DNA of 32,248 bases, taken from contig JALHRS010000060.1 of NCBI GenBank assembly GCA_022841325.1, forward strand, positions 1-32,248, given 5' to 3'. The DNA comes from Lysobacterales bacterium. GTDB taxonomy: Bacteria; Pseudomonadota; Gammaproteobacteria; Xanthomonadales; SZUA-5. The translations under genes and the position numbers were made by a program. Below are positions 4,399-12,539 of the stretch, one piece after another (the stretch's first letter is position 1; each line of letters starts with the position of its first letter). Under the pieces are notes generated by a model. The model was not told the DNA's origin. It made no database searches and saw only the letters and a list, made by a program, of their open reading frames with translations.

Positions 4399-7017
4399 GT
4401 GGCATTCGAACCGATCGATTTTGGCCGCCTGGCCGCGGCACTGCTGCAGCAGGCTGACACGCTGGTGCCACGCTGGCTGCCCAACGGGGTTGAGCGCAAC
4501 GGGCGCTGGTACGTGGGCGACTTCGACGGCAACCCTGGCGAGTCAGCCAACGTCAACCTGGCCACGGGCCAGTGGATCGACAACGCGGCGCCTGACCAGG
4601 ACAAAGGCGGCGATCTGATCAGCCTGTACGCGCGCATCCACGGGCTGAACAATGCCCAGGCGGCGCGCGAGCTGATGCGCGACCTGGGTTGGGTGACCGC
4701 TGAGGTGCAGCGCTCGCAAGGCCACGCGCGGCCGGTTGCCCGGCCTGAGCCTGCTGCTGCCGCGCCTGTGGCTGATGACGAGGGCGCAGCTGCTGCGCCT
4801 GACCGGCAGGCCAAGCGCCGCAGCGTGTGGCGGGCGGTGGTGCCGGTGCCGCCCACCGCGCCGGTGCCGGACTTTCGCTGGGGCTACCGCGACAAGAAGA
4901 CCGACACCTGGCTCGAGCTGGACGCGGTGCGGACCTGGGAGTACGTGTTCGAAGGCCAGCGCTACGGCTACGTGGCACGGTTCGAGCGCATAGCCTCGAC
5001 CGGTGAGGTGGTCAAGGACACACTGCCCCGCACCTGGTGCGTGGACGAGAGCGATGGCCGCGGCTCGATGCGCTGGCACTGGAAGCAGTGGGACGCACCG
5101 CGTCCGCTGTACGTGCCCCGCGCCGAGCTGGCCAGCGACCCCACGGCGCGGCCAGTGGTGATCGTGGAGGGAGAGAAGTGCGCTGAGGCCCCGCACCTGC
5201 TGCTGGGCGATGAGTTCGACTTCGTCACCTGGCCGGGCGGCTGCAAGGCCTGGGCGCTGGCGCACTGGGGCTGGCTGATGGGCCGCACGGTGTACCTGTG
5301 GCCTGACTGCGATGCCAAGCGCAAGGCGCTGACCAAGGCCGAGCGCGAGGACGGCACCGACCCGGCCAGCAAGCCGCTGTTGCCTGAGAGCATGCAGCCG
5401 GGCATGCAGGCCATGGTGGGCATCGGCTCGCTGCTGCTGGCCGATTACGGCTGCACGGTGTTCATGTGCCCGATCCCTGCGCCCGGTGCGGTGGCCGACG
5501 GCTGGGATGTGGCCGATGCGATCGCGCAGGGTTGGGATGCGGCGCGCTTGCGCGACTTCATCCGGTCGGCGCGTGTGTTCGTGCCGCCTGACGATGCCGC
5601 GCGCGCCAAAGCCGCGTCTACCCCTTCCATCGCTGGCGCAGCCCCGGAAGAGGTGGTCGACGCCTGGCGCAGCAAGCTGATCAAGTCAGGCAACGGTGCC
5701 ACGACGAAGGACCGTGACAACCTGGTGCTGGCGCTCGATGGCATGGACCTGGGTGACGGCCGCTGGCTGCCGGGCGTGCCCGAGGCGGCAGGGTTGATCG
5801 CGTTCAACGAGTTCACCAACGACGTGGTCAAGTTGCGCGACACCCCATGGAACACGCCGGCCGGCGTGTGGGACGAGGTGGACGAGCTCGAGATGGGCAA
5901 CTGGCTGACCCGCGTGCACTGGCTGCCCAGCATGTCGCGCGGCACGCTGGAAGAGGCGGTAGCCATGGTGGCCAAACGCCACCGCTTTCACCCCGTGCGC
6001 GACCAGTTCCAGGCGCTGCAGGGCACCTGGGATCAGCAACGCCGGCTGTCGACCTGGCTGCGGCGGTGCTGCCTGGTTGAGGACGAATGGGACGATGCCG
6101 ACCCGCTGCAGCAGTACCTGGCGCGGGTGGGCACGTGGTTGATCATGGCCATCTGCGCCCGGGTGCTCACGCCGGGGTGCAAGTTCGACTACATGGTGAT
6201 CCTGGAAGGGTCGCAGGGCGTGGGTAAGTCCACGCTGGCGCACCTGCTGGGGGGTGACTGGTTTGCCGACACGGGCCTGGTGCTGGGCGACAAGGACAGC
6301 TACCAGAACCTGCAGGGCATCCTGGTGTACGAATGGGGTGAGCTCGACTCGCTGAACAAGAGCGAGGTCACCAAGGTCAAGCAGTTCATCAGTTCGATGA
6401 AAGACCGCTTCAGGGCGAGCTTTGACCGGCGTGCCAAGGACTACCCGCGCCAGTGCGTGTTCATCGGCACGACGAACGAAGACCACTACCTGGTCGACCC
6501 CACGGGCAACCGCCGCATGTGGCCGGTGCGCGTAACGCGGCAGATCGACACGGACTGGTTCCGCGAGCACCGAGACCAGCTGTTTGCCGAAGCGCTGGCC
6601 TACCTGGACAAGGGGCAGCGCTTTCACCCTACGCCGCGCGAGCAGCGCGAGCTGTTCGAGCCGCAGCAGCAGCAGCGCCAGATCGAGAACGCGATTCAGG
6701 CGGCGGTGATGCGCTACCTGTACGACGAGAACCAGCGGGTGTCGATCCAGGGCGAGAACGGCACGCTGGTCAACGAGATCACGGCGCAGGACCTGCTGTC
6801 CAAGCTGGGCATCAGCGTGGACAAGCAGACGCACGTGATCTTGCGCCAGGTGACGGCCGCGCTGCGGCAGGCCGGCTGGGTGCGCTTTCGGTCGAGCCGG
6901 GGTGACCGGCCGTGGATGTTCCGCAGGCCCCCGGCAGGGGCTCGCGGCAGCGATGGATCTTCAACAGGCCCGACGCAGGGCACAAACGATGAGGGCTCCG
7001 ATGGGTGTCCGTTCTGA
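4399..7017 (+). CDS. Toprim/VapE-type primase-helicase
   Basis: 872 residues from a GTG start one base after the preceding stop (an in-frame ATG at 4363 would overlap that gene). The N-terminal part resembles the primase-associated region of phage replication proteins (WYVGDFDG, GGDLISLYARIHG). A Toprim-like region has EGEK (residues 257-260) and later WPDCDAK (303 and 305 being aspartates). The C-terminal part is a VapE-family P-loop ATPase: Walker A GSQGVGKST (604-612), Walker B region YEWGELD (645-650), then a sensor-type stretch IGTTNEDHYLVDPTGNRRMW. Such proteins prime and unwind DNA at the phage origin. No separate DnaB- or DnaC-like gene is visible, so this is probably the main replication protein. 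The C-terminal tail is low-complexity. Confidence 0.9.
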   Translation: MAFEPIDFGRLAAALLQQADTLVPRWLPNGVERNGRWYVGDFDGNPGESANVNLATGQWIDNAAPDQDKGGDLISLYARIHGLNNAQAARELMRDLGWVTAEVQRSQGHARPVARPEPAAAAPVADDEGAAAAPDRQAKRRSVWRAVVPVPPTAPVPDFRWGYRDKKTDTWLELDAVRTWEYVFEGQRYGYVARFERIASTGEVVKDTLPRTWCVDESDGRGSMRWHWKQWDAPRPLYVPRAELASDPTARPVVIVEGEKCAEAPHLLLGDEFDFVTWPGGCKAWALAHWGWLMGRTVYLWPDCDAKRKALTKAEREDGTDPASKPLLPESMQPGMQAMVGIGSLLLADYGCTVFMCPIPAPGAVADGWDVADAIAQGWDAARLRDFIRSARVFVPPDDAARAKAASTPSIAGAAPEEVVDAWRSKLIKSGNGATTKDRDNLVLALDGMDLGDGRWLPGVPEAAGLIAFNEFTNDVVKLRDTPWNTPAGVWDEVDELEMGNWLTRVHWLPSMSRGTLEEAVAMVAKRHRFHPVRDQFQALQGTWDQQRRLSTWLRRCCLVEDEWDDADPLQQYLARVGTWLIMAICARVLTPGCKFDYMVILEGSQGVGKSTLAHLLGGDWFADTGLVLGDKDSYQNLQGILVYEWGELDSLNKSEVTKVKQFISSMKDRFRASFDRRAKDYPRQCVFIGTTNEDHYLVDPTGNRRMWPVRVTRQIDTDWFREHRDQLFAEALAYLDKGQRFHPTPREQRELFEPQQQQRQIENAIQAAVMRYLYDENQRVSIQGENGTLVNEITAQDLLSKLGISVDKQTHVILRQVTAALRQAGWVRFRSSRGDRPWMFRRPPAGARGSDGSSTGPTQGTNDEGSDGCPF

Positions 7018-7298
7018 CCAGGGATGTGCCGGCGGGCGCGAACGGTCAGCGACCCCAGTGGGCAACGCCATGTAGATGACCGCGACCGGGCGCACCCGGC
7101 CCTGATGTCCACGTGTCCCTGACCTTTGCACGGATTGCTGAACCAGGCCAATGCCTTGGTGGTGATCAGTCAGGCGGAGCCATGTGCGGCCAGGGCCAGC
7201 GTCCACCACAAAGCGCGGCCGGGCGGGCCCGCTCGCGTGCAAACGCGCCCGTCCGACTCTTTGCGTGATTCAGAACTCCCAGGAAAGGTCAAGGACAT
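7018..7298 (+). other. 281-base gap between replication gene and late-control genes
   Basis: No reading frame with credible protein composition. A short imperfect hairpin CCAGGC..GCCTTGG lies near 7145-7165, and a very GC-rich stretch (GGCCGGGCGGGCCC) near 7218-7232. The stretch could hold a replication origin, a small RNA or only a spacer; nothing decides between these. Confidence 0.3.
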
Positions 7299-7592
7299 AT
7301 GGACAAGGGGCAGAGCAGGAATCGATGGGGATGGCTGCCGCTGGAAATGCCAGGGGTGGCGCGGCTGATGAAGGACAAGCGGGCGAAGTACGGCGACGCG
7401 TGGGTCAGCGAGTGCTGGCGGCGCGGGGTGCTGGCGGCTGAGCCTGGGTGGTTTTTTGCCGGGGAAGGGGGGCTGATGGTCGGCACCTTGTTCGACGACC
7501 CGGAGCTGATGGCGTTTGCCCAGGCCAGGGTCACGCGCACGCAAGCCGTGCTGATCCTGCGCGAGCCGGAGGCGACCAGTGGCGCGCATTGA
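7299..7592 (+). CDS. Small phage protein upstream of Q (97 aa)
   Basis: ATG at 7299 follows AAGGACAT, a good ribosome binding site. The protein begins MDKGQSRNRWGWLPLEMPGV and contains CWRRGVLAAEPGWFF, many tryptophans and a short C-terminal helix. Comparable small genes sit just before the antiterminator in related prophages, but I cannot name a function. Its end overlaps the next gene by 14 bases, so the two are probably co-translated. Confidence 0.68.
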   Translation: MDKGQSRNRWGWLPLEMPGVARLMKDKRAKYGDAWVSECWRRGVLAAEPGWFFAGEGGLMVGTLFDDPELMAFAQARVTRTQAVLILREPEATSGAH

Positions 7593-8004
7593 GTGGATCG
7601 AGCACCGGCTGCTGAACTGGGCACGCTGGAAGCTGTGCCAGGGCAGTGGGGTGATGGGGTACGCCGCGGTCAACCTGGCCGATGCCGATGCCGGGCGCGA
7701 CGGGTACATCGAAGCCAGCATCCCGGTCAGCGAGGTGGAGGCCAGCGAGACCGACCAGGCGCTGCAGCGGCTCAACCCGCCGGGGCTGGCCAAGACCGTG
7801 GCCGAGTTCTACACAGGCCGGGGTGGCATCAAGGACAAGGCGCGGCGCCTGTGCTGTGCTGAGGCCACGATCTATGCCCGCGTCGACCAGGCGCACCGCC
7901 AGCTGGCCGAGCTGCTGAACGAGCGCAGACGTCTGCGCGACGCAGAGCGGCAGCGGGTGGAAAAACTGCAGGCCGGCGTGCGGCCGGGGAGTTTTACGCA
8001 ATAG
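7579..8004 (+). CDS. Antitermination protein Q-like
   Basis: 141 residues, GTG start with a GGAGG ribosome binding site at 7569. The sequence has the arrangement of Q-type late regulators: an N-terminal IEHRLLNWARWKLCQ helix, a middle segment ending in LAKTVAEFYTGRGGIKDKAR, and a C-terminal helix-turn-helix (about residues 84-106, RRLCCAEATIYARVDQAH) similar to sigma region 4. Q proteins join RNA polymerase at the late promoter and make it ignore terminators. The position directly before a possible promoter (7992-8020) and a strong terminator (8066-8096), ahead of all late genes, supports this reading more than the sequence alone. Confidence 0.68.
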   Translation: MARIEWIEHRLLNWARWKLCQGSGVMGYAAVNLADADAGRDGYIEASIPVSEVEASETDQALQRLNPPGLAKTVAEFYTGRGGIKDKARRLCCAEATIYARVDQAHRQLAELLNERRRLRDAERQRVEKLQAGVRPGSFTQ

Positions 8005-8020
8005 AGGAAAGGGGTAGATT
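7992..8020 (+). promoter_or_regulatory. Possible late promoter (pR'-like)
   Basis: TTTTAC (7992-7997), exactly 17 bases, then TAGATT (8015-8020). The -10 box is good and the -35 weak, as expected for a late promoter that needs an antiterminator downstream. It overlaps the end of the Q-like gene and points at the terminator at 8066-8096. Confidence 0.45.
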
Positions 8021-8065
8021 TCAGGCAGGCTGGGCAGAGTTGCAACCCGGTCGCAGATCAACACC

Positions 8066-8105
8066 GCGCCCCTGCAGGCATGTGCCGCAGGGGCGCTGTT
8101 CTTGG
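8066..8105 (+). terminator. Intrinsic terminator before late genes (tR'-like)
   Basis: Perfect 10-bp stem GCGCCCCTGC (8066-8075) and GCAGGGGCGC (8087-8096) with an 11-base loop, followed by TGTTCTT. The T-run is short but the stem is very strong. It lies about 40 bases after the proposed late promoter start and before the first late gene, the usual place for the terminator overcome by Q. Confidence 0.7.
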
Positions 8106-8113
8106 GGTGGGCC

Positions 8114-8836
8114 GTGTTCAGCGTCAAGCACAACATCGACCAGGTCCTGTCGTTCACTGACAAGCTGAGCAAGCAGTACGAATTCGCAGTGGCCAGCGCA
8201 CTGACGCAAACCGCCATGGACATGCGCGTGGAGCTGTACCGCGAGCAGGAACGCAAGTTCGACCGACCCACGCGCTACACCAAGAACTCGATGTTCGTGG
8301 TGAAGGCGACCAAGACAAAGCTGCAGGCTGAGGTGCTGCTGAAGGATCGGTTGCGGTCCGGCACCTCACGAAGCCACGTCGACACCATCGGCCACGAATA
8401 CAGCGGCGGCAAGCGGCGGCAAAAGGCCATCGAGTATTTCGCGGTGCGCGCTGGCTTGCTCTCGAACAACGAGATCTTGGTGCCAAGTGAGGGCGCGCGT
8501 CTCGATGCGTACGGCAACATGTCGCGCGGCCAGGTGCAACAGGTGATGTCGCAACTGCGGCTTGGGGCTGACCCGGCCACATACGCCACCAAGTCGGCCC
8601 GCAGCAAGCGCAACCAACGTCGTGCGGGCACGATGTTCTGGTCGTATGGCGGGCATCTGCCCCGGGGCGTCTGGATGCGTAGCTCGATCAGCGTGATACC
8701 CGTGCTCATGGCCGAACCAAGCCCGACGTACCGCGCGCTGATTAACGTGCCGGCAATCGGCAATCGTGTCACCCAGGCGAAGTTTGAGGCGAACCTGCGC
8801 AAGGCCTGGGCGCGCGCCAAGGCCACCGCCCGCTGA
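8114..8836 (+). CDS. Phage tail protein, possibly gpZ-like (240 aa)
   Basis: GTG at 8114 follows GGGTGG; a TTG at 8102 would only add four residues. The protein starts VFSVKHNIDQVLSFTDKLSK and continues with a helix ending in ALTQTAMDMRVELY, a basic middle section, the phrase LDAYGNMSRGQVQQVMSQLR (about residues 135-154), and C-terminal strands. This layout and phrase match a family of prophage proteins placed among late genes, and the N-terminal part resembles tail-completion proteins of the lambda Z type, but I cannot show that directly. It is the first gene after the late terminator, before the terminase genes, which is unusual for a Z homologue. Confidence 0.5.
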   Translation: MFSVKHNIDQVLSFTDKLSKQYEFAVASALTQTAMDMRVELYREQERKFDRPTRYTKNSMFVVKATKTKLQAEVLLKDRLRSGTSRSHVDTIGHEYSGGKRRQKAIEYFAVRAGLLSNNEILVPSEGARLDAYGNMSRGQVQQVMSQLRLGADPATYATKSARSKRNQRRAGTMFWSYGGHLPRGVWMRSSISVIPVLMAEPSPTYRALINVPAIGNRVTQAKFEANLRKAWARAKATAR

Positions 8837-8945
8837 ACGGGTCCTCCCGGGCAAACCCCCGACACGGGTCATGCGAGGCCCGATGGTTGCGTCCCCAGGG
8901 GGTTGGGAACTTGAGGGACAACAAGGGACAGCAGGGACACGGCGC

Positions 8946-9527
8946 ATGGCAAGCATCAGGGATCTGGCATCGGCGCTCGGCGTGTCGAAAAGCCAGGTCG
9001 GCCGCGACGTGCAGGCCGGCATGCCGACGCACGACGTGGCTGCGGCCCGGGCCTGGCGCGATGCCAACCGCGACCTGTCGCGCACCGTGGAGGGCCGCGT
9101 CGATCGCCCTGCGGTGCCAGCGGCTGACGGTGGCGTGGCGCCCGATGCAGGCCCTGGCACGGTCGGCGCTGCGCCAGGCGGTGCCGACGACGGCGACGCC
9201 GAGATCCTGCCGGATGACACCAGCGACTACCGCAAGGCCCGCACCGAGCGCGAGCAGATCCGCCGCGACCGCGAGCGCATGGAGCTCGACCGCGATCGCG
9301 GCAAGCTGATCGACGCTGCTGACGCTGCGCGGCTGGCCTTCACCAGCTTCCGCGCGCTGCGCGACCAGGCCTTCAACCTGCCGGCACGCCTGGCCCCGCA
9401 ATGCGCCGTGTTGACCGACCCGCTGCAGATCGAGCAGCTGCTCGAGGCCGAGCTCACCGCGGTGTTCGGCAACTTCACTGAAGACCGCCTGCTGGCCGAG
9501 CCGAGCGACGACGATGATCCCGACTGA
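8946..9527 (+). CDS. Terminase small subunit
   Basis: 193 residues. MASIRDLASALGVSKSQVGR forms an N-terminal helix-turn-helix (residues 3-28) that would bind the packaging site, followed by an acidic, flexible linker (about 60-95), a strongly charged coiled-coil (YRKARTEREQIRRDRERMEL), and a C-terminal helix that contacts the large subunit. This is the design of lambda Nu1-type subunits. Start at 8946 is chosen because upstream sequence in frame has shadow-like composition; AGGGA lies ten bases upstream. Overlaps the large subunit gene by 14 bases. Confidence 0.78.
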   Translation: MASIRDLASALGVSKSQVGRDVQAGMPTHDVAAARAWRDANRDLSRTVEGRVDRPAVPAADGGVAPDAGPGTVGAAPGGADDGDAEILPDDTSDYRKARTEREQIRRDRERMELDRDRGKLIDAADAARLAFTSFRALRDQAFNLPARLAPQCAVLTDPLQIEQLLEAELTAVFGNFTEDRLLAEPSDDDDPD

Positions 9528-11625
9528 GCCGTGGATGGTCAGCGGCTACACCGCGCTGGCCCGGGCGATCGCCGAAGCGCTGCGCCCTGACCAGAAGATC
9601 AGCGTCGACGAATGGGCCGAAGCCCACCGCGTGCTGCCGCCCGACACGCCCGAGCCTGGCCCGTACCGCAACGCCCGCACGCCGTACCTGATCGACATCC
9701 AGCGCACCATGTCGCAGGGCAGCCCCTACCGCGAGGGCTGGTGGATGAAGCCCCTGCAGGTCGGCGGCTCGGTCAGCGGCGAGAACATGATCGGCAGCTG
9801 GGTGTGCACCGCGGCCGGCAGCATCCTGGTGATCTTTCCGACCTTGGACGATGCCAAGCAGTGGGAGCTGGCGCGGTTCGAGCCCATGCGTGCCAACACC
9901 AGGCCGCTGCGCCGCCGCATCAGGCCCAGCGACCAGAAAGGCAGCGACAACACCAAGCTGCGCAAGAAGTACCCCGGTGGCGTCATGCGCCTGGTGGGTG
10001 CCAACCGGGTCGGCGCCCTCAAGTCGTCGACCATCCGCTACATCAAGTTCGAGGAGCCTGACGAGTACCCCGTGCTGGACCAAGGCACCGTCGTCGGCCT
10101 GGCGCTCGGCCGCATGGCCAACTTCGGCCGGCGCGGCAAGGCCTACGGCGACGGCACCCCAACGTTCGACGGGCGCAGCGAGATCCAACGCAACGTGCTG
10201 CGCGGCGACCAGCGCAAGTGGCACCTGCACTGCCCCGACTGCAGCCACCCGCAGGTGCTGACCTTCGACGCCGACCACGTCAAGTGGACCATCGACGCCG
10301 ACGGCCAGCCCATCGACGTGCGCTACCTGTGCACCAGCTGCGGCACGCTCAACGACGAGGCCACCTGGAAGGCACGCAACTACCGCGTGCGCCCCGCCGG
10401 CCTGACCGAGGCCCAGGCCAAGGCCCAGGGCTTTGCGTACTGGCAGGCCACCGCCATCGGCGAGCCCGGTGTCGCCAGCTGGCTCGGCCTCGAGGCCCTG
10501 GCTGCCCCGATTGGCTGGCGCCCGTGGTCGCAGCTCGTCACCGCCTGGCTGGCATCGCAGCTCGACGAAGACAAGCTGCGCGAGTTCTTCAACAACTACC
10601 GCGGGCTGCCGTACGCTGACAAGATCCGCAGCGACATCAGCGCCGATGACCTGCAAAAGCGCGCCGAGCAGTACGACCTGATGACCTGCCCGGCCGGTGG
10701 CCTGATCTGCCTGGCCGGCGTGGACACGCAAGACAACCGCCTGGCCGTCGTGATCCGCGCCTTCGGCCGTGGTGAGCAGAGCTGGGGCGTGTGGCACGGT
10801 GAGATCTACGGCGACCCATCGGCTCCCGAGACCTGGGCCAAGCTGCGCGAGCTGCTGGACGCCCCGATCAAGCACGCCAGCGGCCAGACCATGCGGGTCG
10901 ACGCTGCGGCCATCGACGCCGGTGGACACCACGGCGAAGACGTCTATGCGTTCTGCCGCGACGCCCAGCTGCGCGGCAAGCACTGGTTTGCGATCCGCGG
11001 CGCCAAGAGCTACGACGCGCCGAAGCTGGGCCGTCCGAAGACCATCGACTTCACCTGGCGCGGGCAGGCAGTGGCCGGCGGTGCGCAGCTGCGCTTCGTC
11101 GGCACGCAGAGCATCAAGAACCTGATCGACGGCCGGCTCAAGCTCAAGACGCCGGGCGGTGGCTACTACCACTTCCCGCTGGGCTTCCAGGCCGACTACT
11201 TCAAGCAGCTGCGCAGCGAGCGGCGCGTGTGGCGCCGCGACATGCAAGGCAACAAGGCGTTGTGGTGGGAGAAGGGCACGGAGCGCAACGAGGCCTGGGA
11301 CTGCGAGGTCTACCTCTACGCCGCCTTCCTGTACGCCATGGCCGGCCGGCACGCCGACACCGTGTGGGCCGCGCGCGAGAAGCTGTACGGCCAGGTGCGC
11401 CAGCTCGAGCTGCTGGACGACGGCGCCACCGCACCGGTGCAGGCGTCTGCACCGCCTGCGGCTGACAGCCAACCGGGCCCGGCTGATGCCGCCGACGACG
11501 AGACCGAGACCGAGAACGACCAGACCCCGACCACCACTGCAGCCCCGACCCCGGTGCCGCGTGGTGCCAAGCCACCGCCGCCGCCCAAGCCCCGCCGGGG
11601 TGGGTTTGTGAATCGGTGGCGCTGA
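9514..11625 (+). CDS. Terminase large subunit, lambda gpA family
   Basis: 703 residues. Cuts concatemeric phage DNA and drives it into the prohead with ATP. The ATPase motif is of the lambda type: K79-PLQVGG-S86, aligned with lambda KSARVGYS, where the lysine precedes the loop instead of following it. The Walker B-like stretch is RYIKFEEPDEYP. A zinc-finger-like pair (CPDC, CTSC) lies at about residues 240-280. The nuclease half has VDTQDNRLA, AAIDAGGHHGEDVY and a late NEAWDCEVYLYA, with the acidic residues expected for metal binding. The last 70 residues are a proline/threonine-rich tail. Together with the upstream Nu1-like gene this indicates cos-type packaging. Confidence 0.9.
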   Translation: MIPTEPWMVSGYTALARAIAEALRPDQKISVDEWAEAHRVLPPDTPEPGPYRNARTPYLIDIQRTMSQGSPYREGWWMKPLQVGGSVSGENMIGSWVCTAAGSILVIFPTLDDAKQWELARFEPMRANTRPLRRRIRPSDQKGSDNTKLRKKYPGGVMRLVGANRVGALKSSTIRYIKFEEPDEYPVLDQGTVVGLALGRMANFGRRGKAYGDGTPTFDGRSEIQRNVLRGDQRKWHLHCPDCSHPQVLTFDADHVKWTIDADGQPIDVRYLCTSCGTLNDEATWKARNYRVRPAGLTEAQAKAQGFAYWQATAIGEPGVASWLGLEALAAPIGWRPWSQLVTAWLASQLDEDKLREFFNNYRGLPYADKIRSDISADDLQKRAEQYDLMTCPAGGLICLAGVDTQDNRLAVVIRAFGRGEQSWGVWHGEIYGDPSAPETWAKLRELLDAPIKHASGQTMRVDAAAIDAGGHHGEDVYAFCRDAQLRGKHWFAIRGAKSYDAPKLGRPKTIDFTWRGQAVAGGAQLRFVGTQSIKNLIDGRLKLKTPGGGYYHFPLGFQADYFKQLRSERRVWRRDMQGNKALWWEKGTERNEAWDCEVYLYAAFLYAMAGRHADTVWAAREKLYGQVRQLELLDDGATAPVQASAPPAADSQPGPADAADDETETENDQTPTTTAAPTPVPRGAKPPPPPKPRRGGFVNRWR

Positions 11626-11643
11626 ACAAGGCAAGAAACCATC

Positions 11644-12117
11644 ATGGCCGCAGGACCGTTCATTGCCCCCCAAAAGGCGCACCTCAACCTCTTCAGCGCC
11701 ACCGGCTTGCTGGCTGCCAACCCTGCCAACTTCCTGGCGCACCTGGTCTCCAGCGCGTACACGCCCACCGACGCCACCGACGAGTTGTGGGCTGCGGCAT
11801 CGGCTGCTGAGCTGGCGACGGGCGGCGGCTACACCAACGGCGGGCTGGCGCTCAGCAACGTCACGCTGACCCAGTCTGGTGCCGTGGTGAAGTGGACGTG
11901 CGACCCCATCGTCTGGACAGCCAGCGGCGCGGGCATCGCGGCCTGGCGCCGCTGCGTCATTCGCTACAACGGCACGCTCAACGGCAAGGTCAACCCGATC
12001 GTGGCGCACTGCCTGGGTGATGCAACCGGCATCGACGTGCCGCTGACCACCTCGGGCAACCCGTTGACGATCACCCCGCATGCCACCAACGGGATCATCA
12101 CCTCGACCCGCTCATAA
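11644..12117 (+). CDS. Virion-associated protein (157 aa), unknown role
   Basis: Starts MAAGPFIAPQKAHLNLFSAT after an AAGG-type ribosome binding site. The first third is helical (LLAANPANFLAHLVSSAYTP); the rest is beta-rich with many small residues (GGYTNGGLALSNVTLTQSGA, WTASGAGIAAWRRCVIRYNG), a composition typical of phage capsid decoration or tail-spike-associated proteins. I recall similar hypothetical proteins next to terminase genes in beta-proteobacterial prophages. Not assigned to a family. It opens a five-gene block inserted between terminase and head-joining genes. Confidence 0.65.
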   Translation: MAAGPFIAPQKAHLNLFSATGLLAANPANFLAHLVSSAYTPTDATDELWAAASAAELATGGGYTNGGLALSNVTLTQSGAVVKWTCDPIVWTASGAGIAAWRRCVIRYNGTLNGKVNPIVAHCLGDATGIDVPLTTSGNPLTITPHATNGIITSTRS

Positions 12118-12126
12118 GGAGCCCAC

Positions 12127-12537
12127 ATGGCTACCCAAGACAGCACCGCGCAGCGCAACGCCTCGCTCACCTCGTTCGTCACCAGCATGGGCGCAAACGC
12201 TGTGGCCGAGCTGCGCACGGGCGCAAAGCCTGGCGTTGGCAACGCGGCCACCGGCACGCTGCTGGCCACGCTGACATTCGGCAGCACCAACATCCTGGAC
12301 GCCAACGGCGGCAGCGCCGGCAGCGTGTCCGCGGGCGTGCTGACCTGCGGCGGATACACCCAGGTGCGGGCCGCGAACGGCACGCCGGGCCATGTGCGCT
12401 GGAAGACATCGGGCGGCACGGTAGTGCGTGAGTCCGACGTTGCCGCCAGCGGCGCTGGCAACGTCATCTTTACCGGCACGGTGGACACCGGCGTGCCGAT
12501 CAGCGGCGCCATCACCTACACCGACGGCAACCCCTGA
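12127..12537 (+). CDS. Virion-associated protein (136 aa), unknown role
   Basis: Strong ribosome binding site AAGGAGCCCAC before ATG 12127. MATQDSTAQRNASLTSFVTS precedes a beta-rich body with Gly/Ala/Thr repeats (GNAATGTLLATLTFGSTNIL, GGSAGSVSAGVLTCGGYTQV). The fold is likely a small beta sandwich that could decorate capsid or tail. It is followed by the beta-propeller gene after two bases, so the two are probably translated together. Confidence 0.65.
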   Translation: MATQDSTAQRNASLTSFVTSMGANAVAELRTGAKPGVGNAATGTLLATLTFGSTNILDANGGSAGSVSAGVLTCGGYTQVRAANGTPGHVRWKTSGGTVVRESDVAASGAGNVIFTGTVDTGVPISGAITYTDGNP

Positions 12538-12539
12538 GC

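Noticed and set aside
9475..12081. Minus-strand frame of 868 codons opposite the terminase
   Set aside because: It is antisense to the clearly coding large terminase gene and has the Val/Gly/Ala/Arg-rich repetitive composition of a shadow frame.
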